Assembly: GCF_947490405.1 (NCBI RefSeq)
Contig: NZ_CANLGU010000005.1
Coordinates: 1-64,000 of the forward strand
Direction of reading: 5' to 3'
Source: an uncultured Algibacter sp.
Lineage (GTDB): Bacteria > Bacteroidota > Bacteroidia > Flavobacteriales > Flavobacteriaceae
DNA length: 64,000 nt
Every line of letters starts with the position of its first letter. The first letter of the stretch is position 1. Positions 33,567 to 42,449 of this stretch are shown here, piece after piece. The notes under the pieces were generated by a model. It had not been told where the DNA came from. It made no database searches and saw nothing but the letters and a program-made list of their open reading frames with translations. The position numbers and the translations under genes were made by a program.

Positions 33567-34637
33567 ATGAAACTTAAATTTTTAATATACATATCATACA
33601 GTTATGCCCTACCAATTGGCAATCCGTTAGAGACGGAAATTTTGAAACGTGGGTATAAAATAAATTGGTTTTCTGATTTAAATGAAGGAAGCAATTCTAT
33701 TATCAACAAAAAGAATGTCTTACAAAATATACGTGAGGTAGTAAATTACAATCCAGATATAATTCTTACTATAACAGACAGTGTTCCTGATTTTATTAAT
33801 GCTTTAAAAGTACAGGTATTTCATGGATTTCCTGCTAATAAAAGAAAAGGAACAGATCAGTTTAAAATACGAGGTTTCTTTGATTTATATTGTACTCAGG
33901 GGAGTTCTTCTACTAACGTTTTTAAAGAAATCAGTAAAAAAAATAAAACATTTGATGTCATAGAAACTGGGTGGTCAAAAGTAGATCCATTATTTCCCTT
34001 AACTGATACTGATAAATCAAACATACCTCACATTTTAGTTGCTTCTACTTTTACAAAACAATATAGTTTAGCTCTAAATGATAATATAATAAAAGAGATT
34101 GAGCGTATTTCAAAACTCAAGAAATGGCAATTCATGATTGTTTTACACCCAAAATTGCCTACTAATGTAAAAGAAAAAATTAAAAATATTCAAAATGAAT
34201 TTTTGACATATTATGACACAACAGATTTAATTCCTTTATTTAAAAAAGCAGATATAATGTTTTCTGATACAACTTCTGCAATTATAGAGTTTCTATTACA
34301 AAAAAAACCTGTAGTAACTTTTAATAATAATATGCCTGGACCATATTTAATTGATATTTCTGAAATAAAAGAAATTGAAAATTCCATCAAGAAAGCTCTA
34401 AAAAAGCCCAAGGAACTTATCGAAGAAATAGATAAATTTGCTAAATTTTCTCACGCTTTCGACGATGGTAAATCAAGCGAACGGGTAATTGATGCTACGA
34501 TTTCATTTCTTTATAAAGATAAAAGCTATTTAAAATCTAAGCCATTAAATTTAATTCGGAAATATAAAATTCGGAAAAAGCTAAACTATTATACACTTAA
34601 AAGCTATAATAAACCTTTTACCATTACAAAAAATTAA
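33567..34637 (+). CDS. CDP-glycerol glycerophosphotransferase-like protein
   Basis: A 356-aa GT-B-type protein resembling TagB/TagF transferases. Typical pieces are VFHGFPANKRKGTDQF (the HG turn), LYCTQGSSSTNVF, IETGWSKVDPLF, ILVASTFTKQYSL, MIVLHPKLPTN, LIPLFKKADIMFSDTTSAIIEFL and KPVVTFNNNMPGPYL. The DTTSA and HPK motifs are the catalytic and CDP-binding spots of the family. It probably moves glycerol-phosphate or a related polyol-phosphate onto a surface glycan. The GT2 gene begins 2 bases after its stop. Confidence 0.87.
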   Translation: MKLKFLIYISYSYALPIGNPLETEILKRGYKINWFSDLNEGSNSIINKKNVLQNIREVVNYNPDIILTITDSVPDFINALKVQVFHGFPANKRKGTDQFKIRGFFDLYCTQGSSSTNVFKEISKKNKTFDVIETGWSKVDPLFPLTDTDKSNIPHILVASTFTKQYSLALNDNIIKEIERISKLKKWQFMIVLHPKLPTNVKEKIKNIQNEFLTYYDTTDLIPLFKKADIMFSDTTSAIIEFLLQKKPVVTFNNNMPGPYLIDISEIKEIENSIKKALKKPKELIEEIDKFAKFSHAFDDGKSSERVIDATISFLYKDKSYLKSKPLNLIRKYKIRKKLNYYTLKSYNKPFTITKN

Positions 34638-34639
34638 GC

Positions 34640-35395
34640 ATGCAGAAGCTAACAGCAATAATCCCTACAGGAAACGAAATTCATAATATTGAAAAAGTAA
34701 TAGCTTCAGTAGATTTTGCGGATGAAATTATTGTTGTAGATAGTTTAAGCACAGATGGAACCTACGAAAAGGCCAAAGCTACTGGGGTTAAAGTTATAAG
34801 ACGTGAATATCAATATTCCGCTTCTCAAAAAAACTGGGCAATACCACAAGCCAAACACGAATGGGTTTTACTAGTTGATGCAGATGAACGCGTTACTGAA
34901 GCATTAAAAAATGAAATCTTACAAACACTAAAAAAACCCAAGGAGGGTGTTGTAGCCTACTGGATTGGTAGAAACAATCATTTTATGGGTGAACGTGTGA
35001 ATTTTAGTGGTTGGAGAAACGATTCTGTAATACGATTATTCAAAAGAGATTATTGTAAATACCAAGACAAACATGTGCATGCTGAAATAATTGCTGATGG
35101 GGAAATTGGTAATTTAAAAAGTAAACTCTACCATAATACTTATACTACTTTTGATAAATATATTGAAAAAATGAATCGATATGCTTGGTGGCAAGCTAAA
35201 GATTATGATAAAAAAACAGGAAAACTAACACCCTATCATTTTGTGTTAAAACCATTTTGGGGCTTTTTTAAACATTATGTTTTACAAAGTGGATTTAGAG
35301 ATGGTGTAGTTGGCTTAACCATTGGCTATATTCAAGGATATGTGGTGTTTATGAGGTATGTAAAGTTATGGCTATTACGTAAAAACAGACAGTAA
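34640..35395 (+). CDS. Family 2 glycosyltransferase (WaaE-like)
   Basis: A 251-aa GT-A enzyme, close in layout to WaaE/LgtF/KdtX LPS-core glucosyl- or heptosyl-transferases. Seen are AIIPTGNEIHNIEKVIASV, the nucleotide site DEIIVVDSLSTDGTYEKA, YSASQKNWAI, and the DXD-like VLLVDADERV. The C-terminal segment has FWGFFKHYVLQSGFRDG, typical of the KdtX-type tail. It is translationally adjacent (2 bases) to the CDP-glycerol-type transferase, and its end abuts the convergent kinase-like gene. Confidence 0.92.
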   Translation: MQKLTAIIPTGNEIHNIEKVIASVDFADEIIVVDSLSTDGTYEKAKATGVKVIRREYQYSASQKNWAIPQAKHEWVLLVDADERVTEALKNEILQTLKKPKEGVVAYWIGRNNHFMGERVNFSGWRNDSVIRLFKRDYCKYQDKHVHAEIIADGEIGNLKSKLYHNTYTTFDKYIEKMNRYAWWQAKDYDKKTGKLTPYHFVLKPFWGFFKHYVLQSGFRDGVVGLTIGYIQGYVVFMRYVKLWLLRKNRQ

Positions 35396-36151
35396 TTACT
35401 TTTTCCAGAATTTTAATTTCTTTTTCAATGCTTTCTTTCGATTAAACTTGTATTGAAATGCTTCAGTAAGGTTCCACATTTTAGCAAAAACCACTTCAAA
35501 AGGTCTTCCAGAAATTTTCGCGTACTCATCACTCATAATTTCCACAATATGTTTATGTGGTGTTAAGCGTTCAAAGTTTTTAATTCTTTCTTCAAAAGAC
35601 AATGGTTTAAAAACCATTCTATTTAAATCTACCAATTTAAATTCTAACTCATTCTCGTTAATAGATATTAAGGTATTTCCTGGAGAATGATCTAAAAATA
35701 AAATGCCTTTCTCATGAAGTTGATGTGTGAATCTCGTAAATGCTCTTAAAATATTTTCATGATTAGGATAATCTGTATTATGTGATAATTCTCTAAAGGT
35801 TAAATCATAATTATCATGCTCACTAACATAATAACTTCTTTTAAAAAATAAAGTCGCTGGAAATTCATAATAAGCAATAGGTTGAGGCGATCCAATACCT
35901 AATTCCAACAATTTATTAGCATACTCAAAAGAACGTTGTGCTTTTCCTTTTCTAAAAAACTTATACACAACTTGATTTAGTAAACCAGGAACTTTAAAAG
36001 ATTTTATATTAACTGTTTTTCCGTTTAATTCAAACAGTTTCAGCTTGTTTCTTTTATCCTTTATAGATTTACCTGAAGTCTCAAAAGATTCAATAAAACC
36101 ATCTATCTCCCTTTGAAAATCTTTGTAGGTCGTATGAAATACTTTTTTCAT
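35396..36151 (-). CDS. Kdo/InaA-like lipopolysaccharide kinase
   Basis: A 251-aa protein with a small kinase fold, of the group including InaA, WaaP and Kdo kinase, which phosphorylate LPS core sugars. SFEYANKLLELGIGSPQPIAYYE is typical (quoted here in part), FLDHSPGNTLI is the catalytic loop with Asp and Asn, and FKLVDLNRMVF carries the DFG-like Asp. The C-terminus is lysine-rich. Its stop touches the GT2 stop, and the Sua5-like gene is divergent. A companion of the GT2 in decorating the LPS inner core. Confidence 0.88.
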   Translation of the reverse strand: MKKVFHTTYKDFQREIDGFIESFETSGKSIKDKRNKLKLFELNGKTVNIKSFKVPGLLNQVVYKFFRKGKAQRSFEYANKLLELGIGSPQPIAYYEFPATLFFKRSYYVSEHDNYDLTFRELSHNTDYPNHENILRAFTRFTHQLHEKGILFLDHSPGNTLISINENELEFKLVDLNRMVFKPLSFEERIKNFERLTPHKHIVEIMSDEYAKISGRPFEVVFAKMWNLTEAFQYKFNRKKALKKKLKFWKK

Positions 36152-36170
36152 ATGGCAATATTACAAAGTT

Positions 36171-36203
36171 TTGAGTCATTCTTATAAACTAATATTAAAT
36201 TTG
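36171..36203 (+). promoter_or_regulatory. Promoter of the Sua5/YciO gene
   Basis: TTG at 36171-36173 and TAAATTTG at 36196-36203, spacing 22. The ATG at 36224 follows after 20 bases. Confidence 0.55.
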
Positions 36204-36223
36204 TAAATAAAGTTGCAAAGTTT

Positions 36224-36793
36224 ATGAGCACAATAGATTCTGAAATAAAAAAATCATTGCAAATTTTAAAACAAGGAGGCTTAATCCTTTATCCTACTGA
36301 TACAGTTTGGGCAATTGGTTGTGATGCTTCAAATTTAGAAGCTGTAAAAAGAGTATATGCTCTAAAAAGGCGTAATCCAAATAAAGCATTAAGTTGTTTA
36401 GTGGCAGATGAGCGTATGCTAAAACGCTATGTAAAAAAAATTCCTCCTACCGCTTTAAATATTATTGATGTTACTGACAAACCAACTACAATTATATATG
36501 ATAATGCTCAAAATTTAGCATCTAATTTAATTGCTAAAGATGGCTCTGTAGGGATAAGAATTCCAGATGATGATTTTTGTTATTGGTTAACTAGAAGGTT
36601 TAATGGTGCTATAACATGTACTTCAGCCAATGTAACTGGCCAACCTATTCCAAAATCATTCAAAGAAATCGCACCTTCCGTTTTAAAAGGTGTAGACTAT
36701 GTCGTAAATTTGCAAAACGAAAAAGCATACTCAAATCCACCATCAATTATTAAATTAAGTATTAGTGGAATTGTTGAAATAATTCGCAAATAA
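36224..36793 (+). CDS. Sua5/YciO/YrdC family protein (threonylcarbamoyl-AMP synthase-like)
   Basis: A 189-aa protein of the family that makes threonylcarbamoyl-AMP for t6A37 tRNA modification, or of the related YciO branch. LYPTDTVWAIGCDASN (about 19-34), KRRNPNKALSCLVAD, and SVGIRIPDDDFC with ITCTSANVTGQP are the conserved nucleotide and threonine pocket segments. Sua5's extra C-terminal domain is absent, so this is the short form. The next gene, a CCA-adding enzyme, is also tRNA-related. Confidence 0.93.
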   Translation: MSTIDSEIKKSLQILKQGGLILYPTDTVWAIGCDASNLEAVKRVYALKRRNPNKALSCLVADERMLKRYVKKIPPTALNIIDVTDKPTTIIYDNAQNLASNLIAKDGSVGIRIPDDDFCYWLTRRFNGAITCTSANVTGQPIPKSFKEIAPSVLKGVDYVVNLQNEKAYSNPPSIIKLSISGIVEIIRK

Positions 36794-36852
36794 ACTACCA
36801 AAATTCAAGTTAAAGCAACTCGGTTTTGAAGTTTGATTATGGAACTAATTAA

Positions 36853-38277
36853 ATGAACTACAAAGAAGCCTTAAAACATCCTATTTTTAAAATCATATCG
36901 CAATCTGCCAAGGAATTGCAACTTGAAAGTTATGTTATTGGTGGTTTTGTTCGTGATTTTCTATTAAATCGTGGTGATGCAAAAGATATTGATGTTGTTG
37001 CTATTGGAGATGGTATTAAATTAGCTCTTCAGGTTGCCAAAAATCTACCTAGTAAACCTAAAGTACAAGTTTTCAAAACTTATGGTACAGCTATGTTAAG
37101 GCATGATGATGTTGAAATTGAATTTGTTGGAGCAAGAAAAGAATCCTACACTGAAGATAGCAGAAACCCTGCAGTTGAAAATGGTTCTTTAGAAGATGAT
37201 CAAAATCGAAGAGATTTCACCATAAACGCACTAGCTTTAAACTTAAATGAGTCTCATTTTGGGGAATTATTAGATTCTTTTAATGGTATTCATGATTTGG
37301 GCAATAAAATAATAAAAACACCTTTAAATCCTGATATAACCTATAGTGATGATCCGCTGCGTATGCTACGCGCTATTAGGTTTGCAACGCAGCTCAGTTT
37401 TAATATTGAAAAGAAATCTTTAGAAGCGATAACCCAAAATAGTAATAGGATTAAAATTATTACCAATGAGCGTATCGTTACCGAACTAAATAAAATATTA
37501 GAAAGTAAAAAGCCTTCTATTGGCTTTCTACACTTGGAAAAAACTGGACTATTAAAGCATATTTTACCCGAGTTAACGGCGTTAAAAGGTATTGATGAAA
37601 TTGAAGGTCAACGTCACAAAGATAACTTCTATCACACACTAGAAGTTGTAGATAATATTACCGCTAGTACAAATAATCTCTGGTTACGTTGGGCGGCACT
37701 ATTACATGATATTGGAAAGGCACCAACTAAAAAATTTAATAAAAAAGTTGGTTGGACTTTCCACGGACATGAATTTGAAGGTTCGAAAATGGTTTACAGA
37801 CTTTTCAAAAGATTAAAAATGCCTTTGAATGATAAAATGAAATTTGTTCAGAAAATGGTTTTAATGAGCTCCAGACCCATTGTTCTTGCTCAAGATTTAG
37901 TGACAGATTCCGCAGTGCGTCGATTGATTTTTGATGCTGGTGATTATGTTGATAATTTAATGACATTGTGTGAAGCAGACATAACCACTAAAAACCCAAA
38001 AAAGTTTAAAAAATATCATAATAATTTCAAGATAGTTAGAGATAAAATTGTTGAAGTTGAAGCACGAGACCAAGTCAGAAATTTTCAACCACCTGTTTCT
38101 GGTGAAGAGATCATGAAGGCATTTAACCTGAAACCATCACGAGAAATTGGAATTATAAAAGAAACTATTAAAGAAGCCATTTTAGAAGGAGACATTCCTA
38201 ATGATTTTGATGCTGCTTATAAATTAATGCTAAAAAAAGGCAAAGCACTAGGACTAAAAATAGAGATAGAATTATGA
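36853..38277 (+). CDS. tRNA nucleotidyltransferase (CCA-adding, HD domain)
   Basis: Adds or repairs the CCA end of tRNAs, which is needed because the tRNA genes here do not encode CCA. The product is 474 aa. The polymerase beta-like head has VIGGFVRDFLL and DIDVV (metal Asp pair), and the RRDFTINALAL and RMLRAIRFA motifs follow. A HD phosphohydrolase domain, LLHDIGKAP, lies around residue 290. Its last 4 bases (ATGA) overlap the GNAT start, indicating translational coupling. Confidence 0.95.
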   Translation: MNYKEALKHPIFKIISQSAKELQLESYVIGGFVRDFLLNRGDAKDIDVVAIGDGIKLALQVAKNLPSKPKVQVFKTYGTAMLRHDDVEIEFVGARKESYTEDSRNPAVENGSLEDDQNRRDFTINALALNLNESHFGELLDSFNGIHDLGNKIIKTPLNPDITYSDDPLRMLRAIRFATQLSFNIEKKSLEAITQNSNRIKIITNERIVTELNKILESKKPSIGFLHLEKTGLLKHILPELTALKGIDEIEGQRHKDNFYHTLEVVDNITASTNNLWLRWAALLHDIGKAPTKKFNKKVGWTFHGHEFEGSKMVYRLFKRLKMPLNDKMKFVQKMVLMSSRPIVLAQDLVTDSAVRRLIFDAGDYVDNLMTLCEADITTKNPKKFKKYHNNFKIVRDKIVEVEARDQVRNFQPPVSGEEIMKAFNLKPSREIGIIKETIKEAILEGDIPNDFDAAYKLMLKKGKALGLKIEIEL

Positions 38278-38732
38278 TTAAACTTGTACGAACAGATTCA
38301 AATCATAAAGACTTTATCAAACTTGTAGATGCTCTAAATTCTTATTTAAAAATTATAGATGGAGATGAACATGATTTCTATAGCCAGTACAATAATATTG
38401 ATGTTTTAAAGCATGTTGTAATTGCTTATAAAAATAATACTCCTGTAGGTTGTGGAGCATTTAAAAGCTACGATATTAAAGCTGTTGAAATAAAACGCAT
38501 GTTCACAAAAACAGAAGAGCGAGGAATTGGTATTGCATCAAAAATTTTACTTGAATTAGAAAAATGGGCACACGAGCTATCTTATAAAACATGTGTTTTA
38601 GAAACAGGTAAAAGACAAGTTGAGGCAGTTTCTTTTTATAAAAAAATGGGATATTCTATAATTCCAAATTATGGTCAATACAAAAATATAGATAATAGTC
38701 TTTGCTTCAAAAAGGCATTATTGTTCCCTTGA
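38274..38732 (+). CDS. GNAT-family N-acetyltransferase
   Basis: A 152-aa acetyltransferase. The central strand-helix VEIKRMFTKTEERGIGIASKIL carries the acetyl-CoA pyrophosphate loop (RGIGIA, matching Q/RxxGxG/A), and VSFYKKMGYSIIP is the family's C-terminal 'FYEKLGF' segment. The substrate is unknown. It starts inside the CCA-adding enzyme's stop (ATGA), and its stop codon lies at the edge of an inverted repeat. Confidence 0.92.
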   Translation: MIKLVRTDSNHKDFIKLVDALNSYLKIIDGDEHDFYSQYNNIDVLKHVVIAYKNNTPVGCGAFKSYDIKAVEIKRMFTKTEERGIGIASKILLELEKWAHELSYKTCVLETGKRQVEAVSFYKKMGYSIIPNYGQYKNIDNSLCFKKALLFP

Positions 38733-38775
38733 GCGCAGTCAAGAGGTTAATAAAATTATAAAGTCGACTGCGCTC
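38731..38775. repeat. Inverted repeat, GC-rich 10-bp arms
   Basis: GAGCGCAGTC at 38731-38740 pairs with GACTGCGCTC at 38766-38775 across a 25-base AT-rich loop. There is no T-run, so a simple terminator is unlikely. The arm core resembles palindromic repeats dispersed in flavobacterial genomes. It spans the gap between the GNAT gene, whose TGA it includes, and the COX15 gene. Confidence 0.7.
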
Positions 38776-38786
38776 GACCTACAACT

Positions 38787-39803
38787 ATGAAAAAGGATAA
38801 TAAGAAAGTAGTTTATTGGCTTTTAACTGGATGTACTTTAATCTTTATTATGGTTATTGTTGGTGGTATAACCAGACTAACACATTCAGGTTTATCAATT
38901 TCCAACTACAAGTTAATTTCTGGAACCATTCCTCCTATGAACAATGTTGAGTGGGAAGCGGCTTTCGATTTATACAAACAATATCCTGAATACCAAAAAC
39001 TCAATAATCAATTTACCCTTCAAGACTTTAAAGATATTTATTTCTGGGAATGGTTTCATCGTGTAATTGGTAGATTTATTGGCCTTGTATTTCTTATCCC
39101 ATTCTTATATTTTTTAATTACCAAACAACTTTCCAAACCCACTATAAAAAAAGCTATGATTCTTTTATGTTTGGGAGCATTTCAAGGTTTTTTGGGCTGG
39201 TATATGGTTAAAAGTGGTTTGGTAGATAATCCAGATGTAAGCCATTACAGGTTAGCTGCTCATTTAACCACTGCATTTATAACCTTTGCATATACGTTCT
39301 GGGTAGCTTTAGATTTAATATTCTTAAATAAAAAACAAATAAACAAATCGTTTAGAAACCTAATAAGGTGGGGGCTTGCAGTGTTATTACTTCAAATAAT
39401 ATATGGGGCATTTGTTGCTGGTTTAGATGCTGGATGGATTCATAATCATTGGCCAATGATGAGTGAAGGTAAATTTATTCATGAAACTGTTTACACTGAA
39501 CAAACACCTCTTTTCAAAAACTTTATAGAAGGTAAAAGTGGTGTACAATTTATTCATAGAATTCTAGCTTTTATAGTTGTTGGTTTTATCATTTCAATTT
39601 ACTTAAAATCAAGAAAATTAAAACTTTCTAATAACCAATCTAAAGGTATAAATTACTTGTTAATTATGGTTGGAATTCAGTTTTCACTTGGTGTTTTAAC
39701 GATTCTTTTGCAAGTGCCTGTTTGGTTAGGAGTAGCACATCAAGTAGGTGCTTTTTTATTATTAAGCATCATGACATTTACACTGCACAGATTTTCAAAA
39801 TAA
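38787..39803 (+). CDS. Heme A synthase (COX15/CtaA family)
   Basis: A 338-aa inner-membrane enzyme that oxidises the methyl group of heme O to form heme A for cytochrome oxidase. About eight membrane helices. Conserved sites are GGITRLTHSGLSI at the end of helix 1, WEWFHRVIGRFIGLVF with a heme-ligating His, VSHYRLAAHL, FIHRILAFIVV, and VAHQVGAFLLL. The length and layout fit the long COX15-type seen in Bacteroidota and alphaproteobacteria. Confidence 0.94.
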   Translation: MKKDNKKVVYWLLTGCTLIFIMVIVGGITRLTHSGLSISNYKLISGTIPPMNNVEWEAAFDLYKQYPEYQKLNNQFTLQDFKDIYFWEWFHRVIGRFIGLVFLIPFLYFLITKQLSKPTIKKAMILLCLGAFQGFLGWYMVKSGLVDNPDVSHYRLAAHLTTAFITFAYTFWVALDLIFLNKKQINKSFRNLIRWGLAVLLLQIIYGAFVAGLDAGWIHNHWPMMSEGKFIHETVYTEQTPLFKNFIEGKSGVQFIHRILAFIVVGFIISIYLKSRKLKLSNNQSKGINYLLIMVGIQFSLGVLTILLQVPVWLGVAHQVGAFLLLSIMTFTLHRFSK

Positions 39804-39816
39804 ATTAAAAAAAAGC

Positions 39817-39824
39817 TACCTTTG
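39817..39824 (+). promoter_or_regulatory. -7 element before the pRiA4b ORF-3-like gene
   Basis: TACCTTTG matches TAnnTTTG exactly; no TTG is at standard distance. It ends 18 bases before the ATG at 39843 and overlaps the TTG at 39822 that would give a longer protein, supporting the internal ATG. Confidence 0.5.
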
Positions 39825-39842
39825 TATCCTAATTATTCATTG

Positions 39843-40355
39843 ATGGTTTACAGGTTTAGAGTTATTTTAGACAATGATACAGAAGAGGATATCTTTCGCG
39901 ATTTAGAAATTCGTGAAACCGATACGCTTGAAGATTTGCACAATATTATCACACAATCTTTTGGGTTTGATGGTACCGAAATGGCATCGTTTTATGTAAG
40001 TAATGATATGTGGGAACAAGGTGAAGAAATCTCTCTTTTTGATCTAAGTGATGATGGCTCTGCACGCTTAATGAATGAAACTGCTCTAGATGACGTTGTT
40101 CATGAAGCTCAAACTAAACTTATTTATGTTTATGATTTTATGAGCATGTGGACCTTTTTTGTTGAACTAGCTGAAATTGTTGATGAGACTGAAGGGCACG
40201 ATTACCCTAACCTTATGTTTGTAAAAGGACAAGTACCTGAAAATGCTCCAGAAAAATCATTCGAAGCTGATGAACTCAATGACTTTGATGAGTATGAAGA
40301 TGGCATTGATGTTGATGACTATGATAATTTAGACTTTAACGAAAACTGGAATTAA
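39843..40355 (+). CDS. pRiA4b ORF-3-like domain protein
   Basis: A 170-aa acidic protein. VYRFRVILDNDTEEDIFRDLEI and the DTLEDLHNIITQSFGFDGTEMASFY segment (short pieces given) match the pRiA4b ORF-3-like fold (also called IS1096 passenger-like). The last 40 residues are almost all Asp/Glu/Asn. The domain is frequent in Bacteroidota chromosomes and does not itself mean a mobile element. Function is unknown. It overlaps the convergent gene by 4 bases. Confidence 0.87.
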   Translation: MVYRFRVILDNDTEEDIFRDLEIRETDTLEDLHNIITQSFGFDGTEMASFYVSNDMWEQGEEISLFDLSDDGSARLMNETALDDVVHEAQTKLIYVYDFMSMWTFFVELAEIVDETEGHDYPNLMFVKGQVPENAPEKSFEADELNDFDEYEDGIDVDDYDNLDFNENWN

Positions 40356-41413
40356 TCTAATTCTAGAGGGTTTACGTTTTCGTAATTTCTGGTTAAAAAC
40401 TCTAAAGAATTTTTTAAAATCTCCCCCATATTCTTGCTTTTTTTAAAGTTTACATCGTGCGTGTAGTCAAAAATGGTCATTTTTAGTAAGTCTACATGAT
40501 CTTTTTTCGAAATATCATCTGCTTCCATGCAAGCAATTAGTTTTTTAAATCTGTTTTGAAAACTTTTCAAGCGCTTAACCAAAATGGAACGTTCTTCAGT
40601 TTTATATTGATTTATAGATAGTTTTTGAATATTTTCAGAAACCAACTCTACCATTTTAAAATTCTCTTTAAAAAATTGAGGTCTATAAATATTAAATTTC
40701 CCCTCGTAAGACTGTTGATCAAAATCAATTGCCCTTATTTTGTAAACTACTTTATCAAAATCATGAGTTGGTACAATCACATAGTTGTAAGAACGCATAT
40801 CACCAAGTAAACGAATCATACAACGCTCGTTAAACTTTACAAACTCTTTGGCTATTTGAGATTTTTCAGACTTTGTACAGTTTAAAAGCATTCCCTTGAT
40901 AAATTCATCTCCAGGAATTCCAACAATATGCTCTTCAATCAAAGTGTTCTTATGAACCAAAAAGTTTAAATTATAAGGTGATAGCATATGCTCTAACTCT
41001 AAACCATAAATTCTTGAAGCATCGGCGACTTTCACATAAAAATAAGTTGAATTATCATTTAAAATATTCCTGATTTTTATTCTGAAAGGTTTAGAATTAC
41101 CAAATGTACAGTAGTCTATCGCATCAACACTTAAAAATGGTAGAATGTTCTCATTCCCATCAGAATGGAAAATAGTATATACTTTTTTTAATGCAGACTC
41201 AATCTCTTCTCTTTCAAATTCGTTATAATAAACACGTATCCATAACGTATCTTTTTCATCCTTGTCATAAACAATAATTGAACCTTGAAACCTCAATAAA
41301 TCTTCATAAAAAATAGGAATTTTTACATTTCTATTATAATGAGAAAGATATTGATGAAGACTTTCTGTTACAGGATATGATGGTTTTCTTTTAGATATCT
41401 TTAAATCTTCCAT
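40352..41413 (-). CDS. Conserved hypothetical protein with kinase-like motifs
   Basis: A 353-aa protein I do not recognise as a named family. Several features recall kinase folds: a lysine strand TYFYVKVADASR (Lys128) with acidic residues soon after (GLELEHML); a catalytic-loop-like LLGDMRSYNYVIV (Asp205, Asn210); and IRAIDFDQQ (Asp230 and Asp232), like the metal Asp of a DFG or HipA/PI-kinase motif. No signal peptide or membrane segment. The ATG at 41413 is preferred to the one at 41443, because a TAAATTTG -7 element on the minus strand (41432-41439) lies between them. Divergent from an ABC exporter gene. Confidence 0.75.
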   Translation of the reverse strand: MEDLKISKRKPSYPVTESLHQYLSHYNRNVKIPIFYEDLLRFQGSIIVYDKDEKDTLWIRVYYNEFEREEIESALKKVYTIFHSDGNENILPFLSVDAIDYCTFGNSKPFRIKIRNILNDNSTYFYVKVADASRIYGLELEHMLSPYNLNFLVHKNTLIEEHIVGIPGDEFIKGMLLNCTKSEKSQIAKEFVKFNERCMIRLLGDMRSYNYVIVPTHDFDKVVYKIRAIDFDQQSYEGKFNIYRPQFFKENFKMVELVSENIQKLSINQYKTEERSILVKRLKSFQNRFKKLIACMEADDISKKDHVDLLKMTIFDYTHDVNFKKSKNMGEILKNSLEFLTRNYENVNPLELD

Positions 41414-41541
41414 AGAATAATTAAACTTATTCAAATTTAGCATTTTTATTACAACACATGTAACAAAAATTAAGGATGCTCGTCATACTAAAATAACTAA
41501 CCATTGTCATCATACTAAGTTGACATGAAAAACCAGATAGC

Positions 41542-42444
41542 TTGGAATCTATACTCACAATTAACAACCTTACAAAAAAATTCGGGTATTTAACTGCTGT
41601 AAAAGACCTATCATTTACTATAAACAAAGGAAATGTTTATGGTATTTTGGGGCCTAACGGAAGTGGAAAATCTACCACATTGGGTATTGTACTTAATGTA
41701 GTTAATAAAACAGAAGGTAATTTTCATTGGTTTGATGGAAAAACCTCAACACATGAAGCACTAAAAAAAGTTGGAGCTATTATTGAGCGACCAAATTTTT
41801 ACCCTTATATGACAGCAACTCAAAACTTAAAATTAGTTTGTAAGATTAAAGATGTTGATGTTAGTAAAATTGATGAAAAACTAGAAATTGTTGGCCTTTT
41901 AGAGCGCAAGGATAGTAAATTTAAAACCTATTCTTTAGGTATGAAGCAACGCTTAGCCATTGCTTCTGCTCTTTTAAATGACCCTGAAATTTTAATTTTA
42001 GATGAACCCACAAATGGACTAGACCCACAAGGTATTCATCAAATTAGAGAAATTATAAAAGAAATTGCAGCTCAAGGGACTACAATTCTATTAGCATCAC
42101 ATTTACTTGATGAAGTTGAAAAAGTATGTTCTCACGTAGTTGTATTACGAAAAGGTGTAAAATTATATTCTGGACGCGTTGATGAGATGATTTCTAGTCA
42201 TGGCTTTTTCGAATTGAAATCGAATAAAAAAAGTGACTTAGTAAAACTTCTTGAAAACCATAAAGCATTTAATAAAATAAAAGTCCAAGACGATTTAATT
42301 ACAGCCTTTTTAAATGAACCTATGAAATCTGAAGATTTTAATAAATATCTTTTTGAAGAAGGCATCATACTAACCCACCTAGTACAACGTAAAGAAAGTT
42401 TAGAAGAGCAATTTTTACAATTAACTGACAACAACCAAAACTAA
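41542..42444 (+). CDS. ABC transporter ATP-binding protein
   Basis: A 300-aa ATPase of the CcmA/BcrA export type. Walker A is GILGPNGSGKST (about 33-44), the signature is YSLGMKQRLAIASALL, and Walker B ILILDEPTNGLDPQG with the H-loop in LLASHLLDEVE. A ~80-residue C-terminal extension is typical for drug or lantibiotic exporters. The only start in frame that fits the family N-terminus (ESILTINNLTKKFG) is a TTG at 41542; the frame closes at a TGA at 41521. The permease gene begins 5 bases after its stop. Confidence 0.94.
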   Translation: MESILTINNLTKKFGYLTAVKDLSFTINKGNVYGILGPNGSGKSTTLGIVLNVVNKTEGNFHWFDGKTSTHEALKKVGAIIERPNFYPYMTATQNLKLVCKIKDVDVSKIDEKLEIVGLLERKDSKFKTYSLGMKQRLAIASALLNDPEILILDEPTNGLDPQGIHQIREIIKEIAAQGTTILLASHLLDEVEKVCSHVVVLRKGVKLYSGRVDEMISSHGFFELKSNKKSDLVKLLENHKAFNKIKVQDDLITAFLNEPMKSEDFNKYLFEEGIILTHLVQRKESLEEQFLQLTDNNQN

Positions 42445-42449
42445 CCAGA

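Noticed and set aside
39843-40355. The pRiA4b ORF-3 / IS1096-like name might suggest a mobile element.
   Set aside because: No transposase, terminal inverted repeats or target duplication are seen; the domain is widespread in chromosomes.
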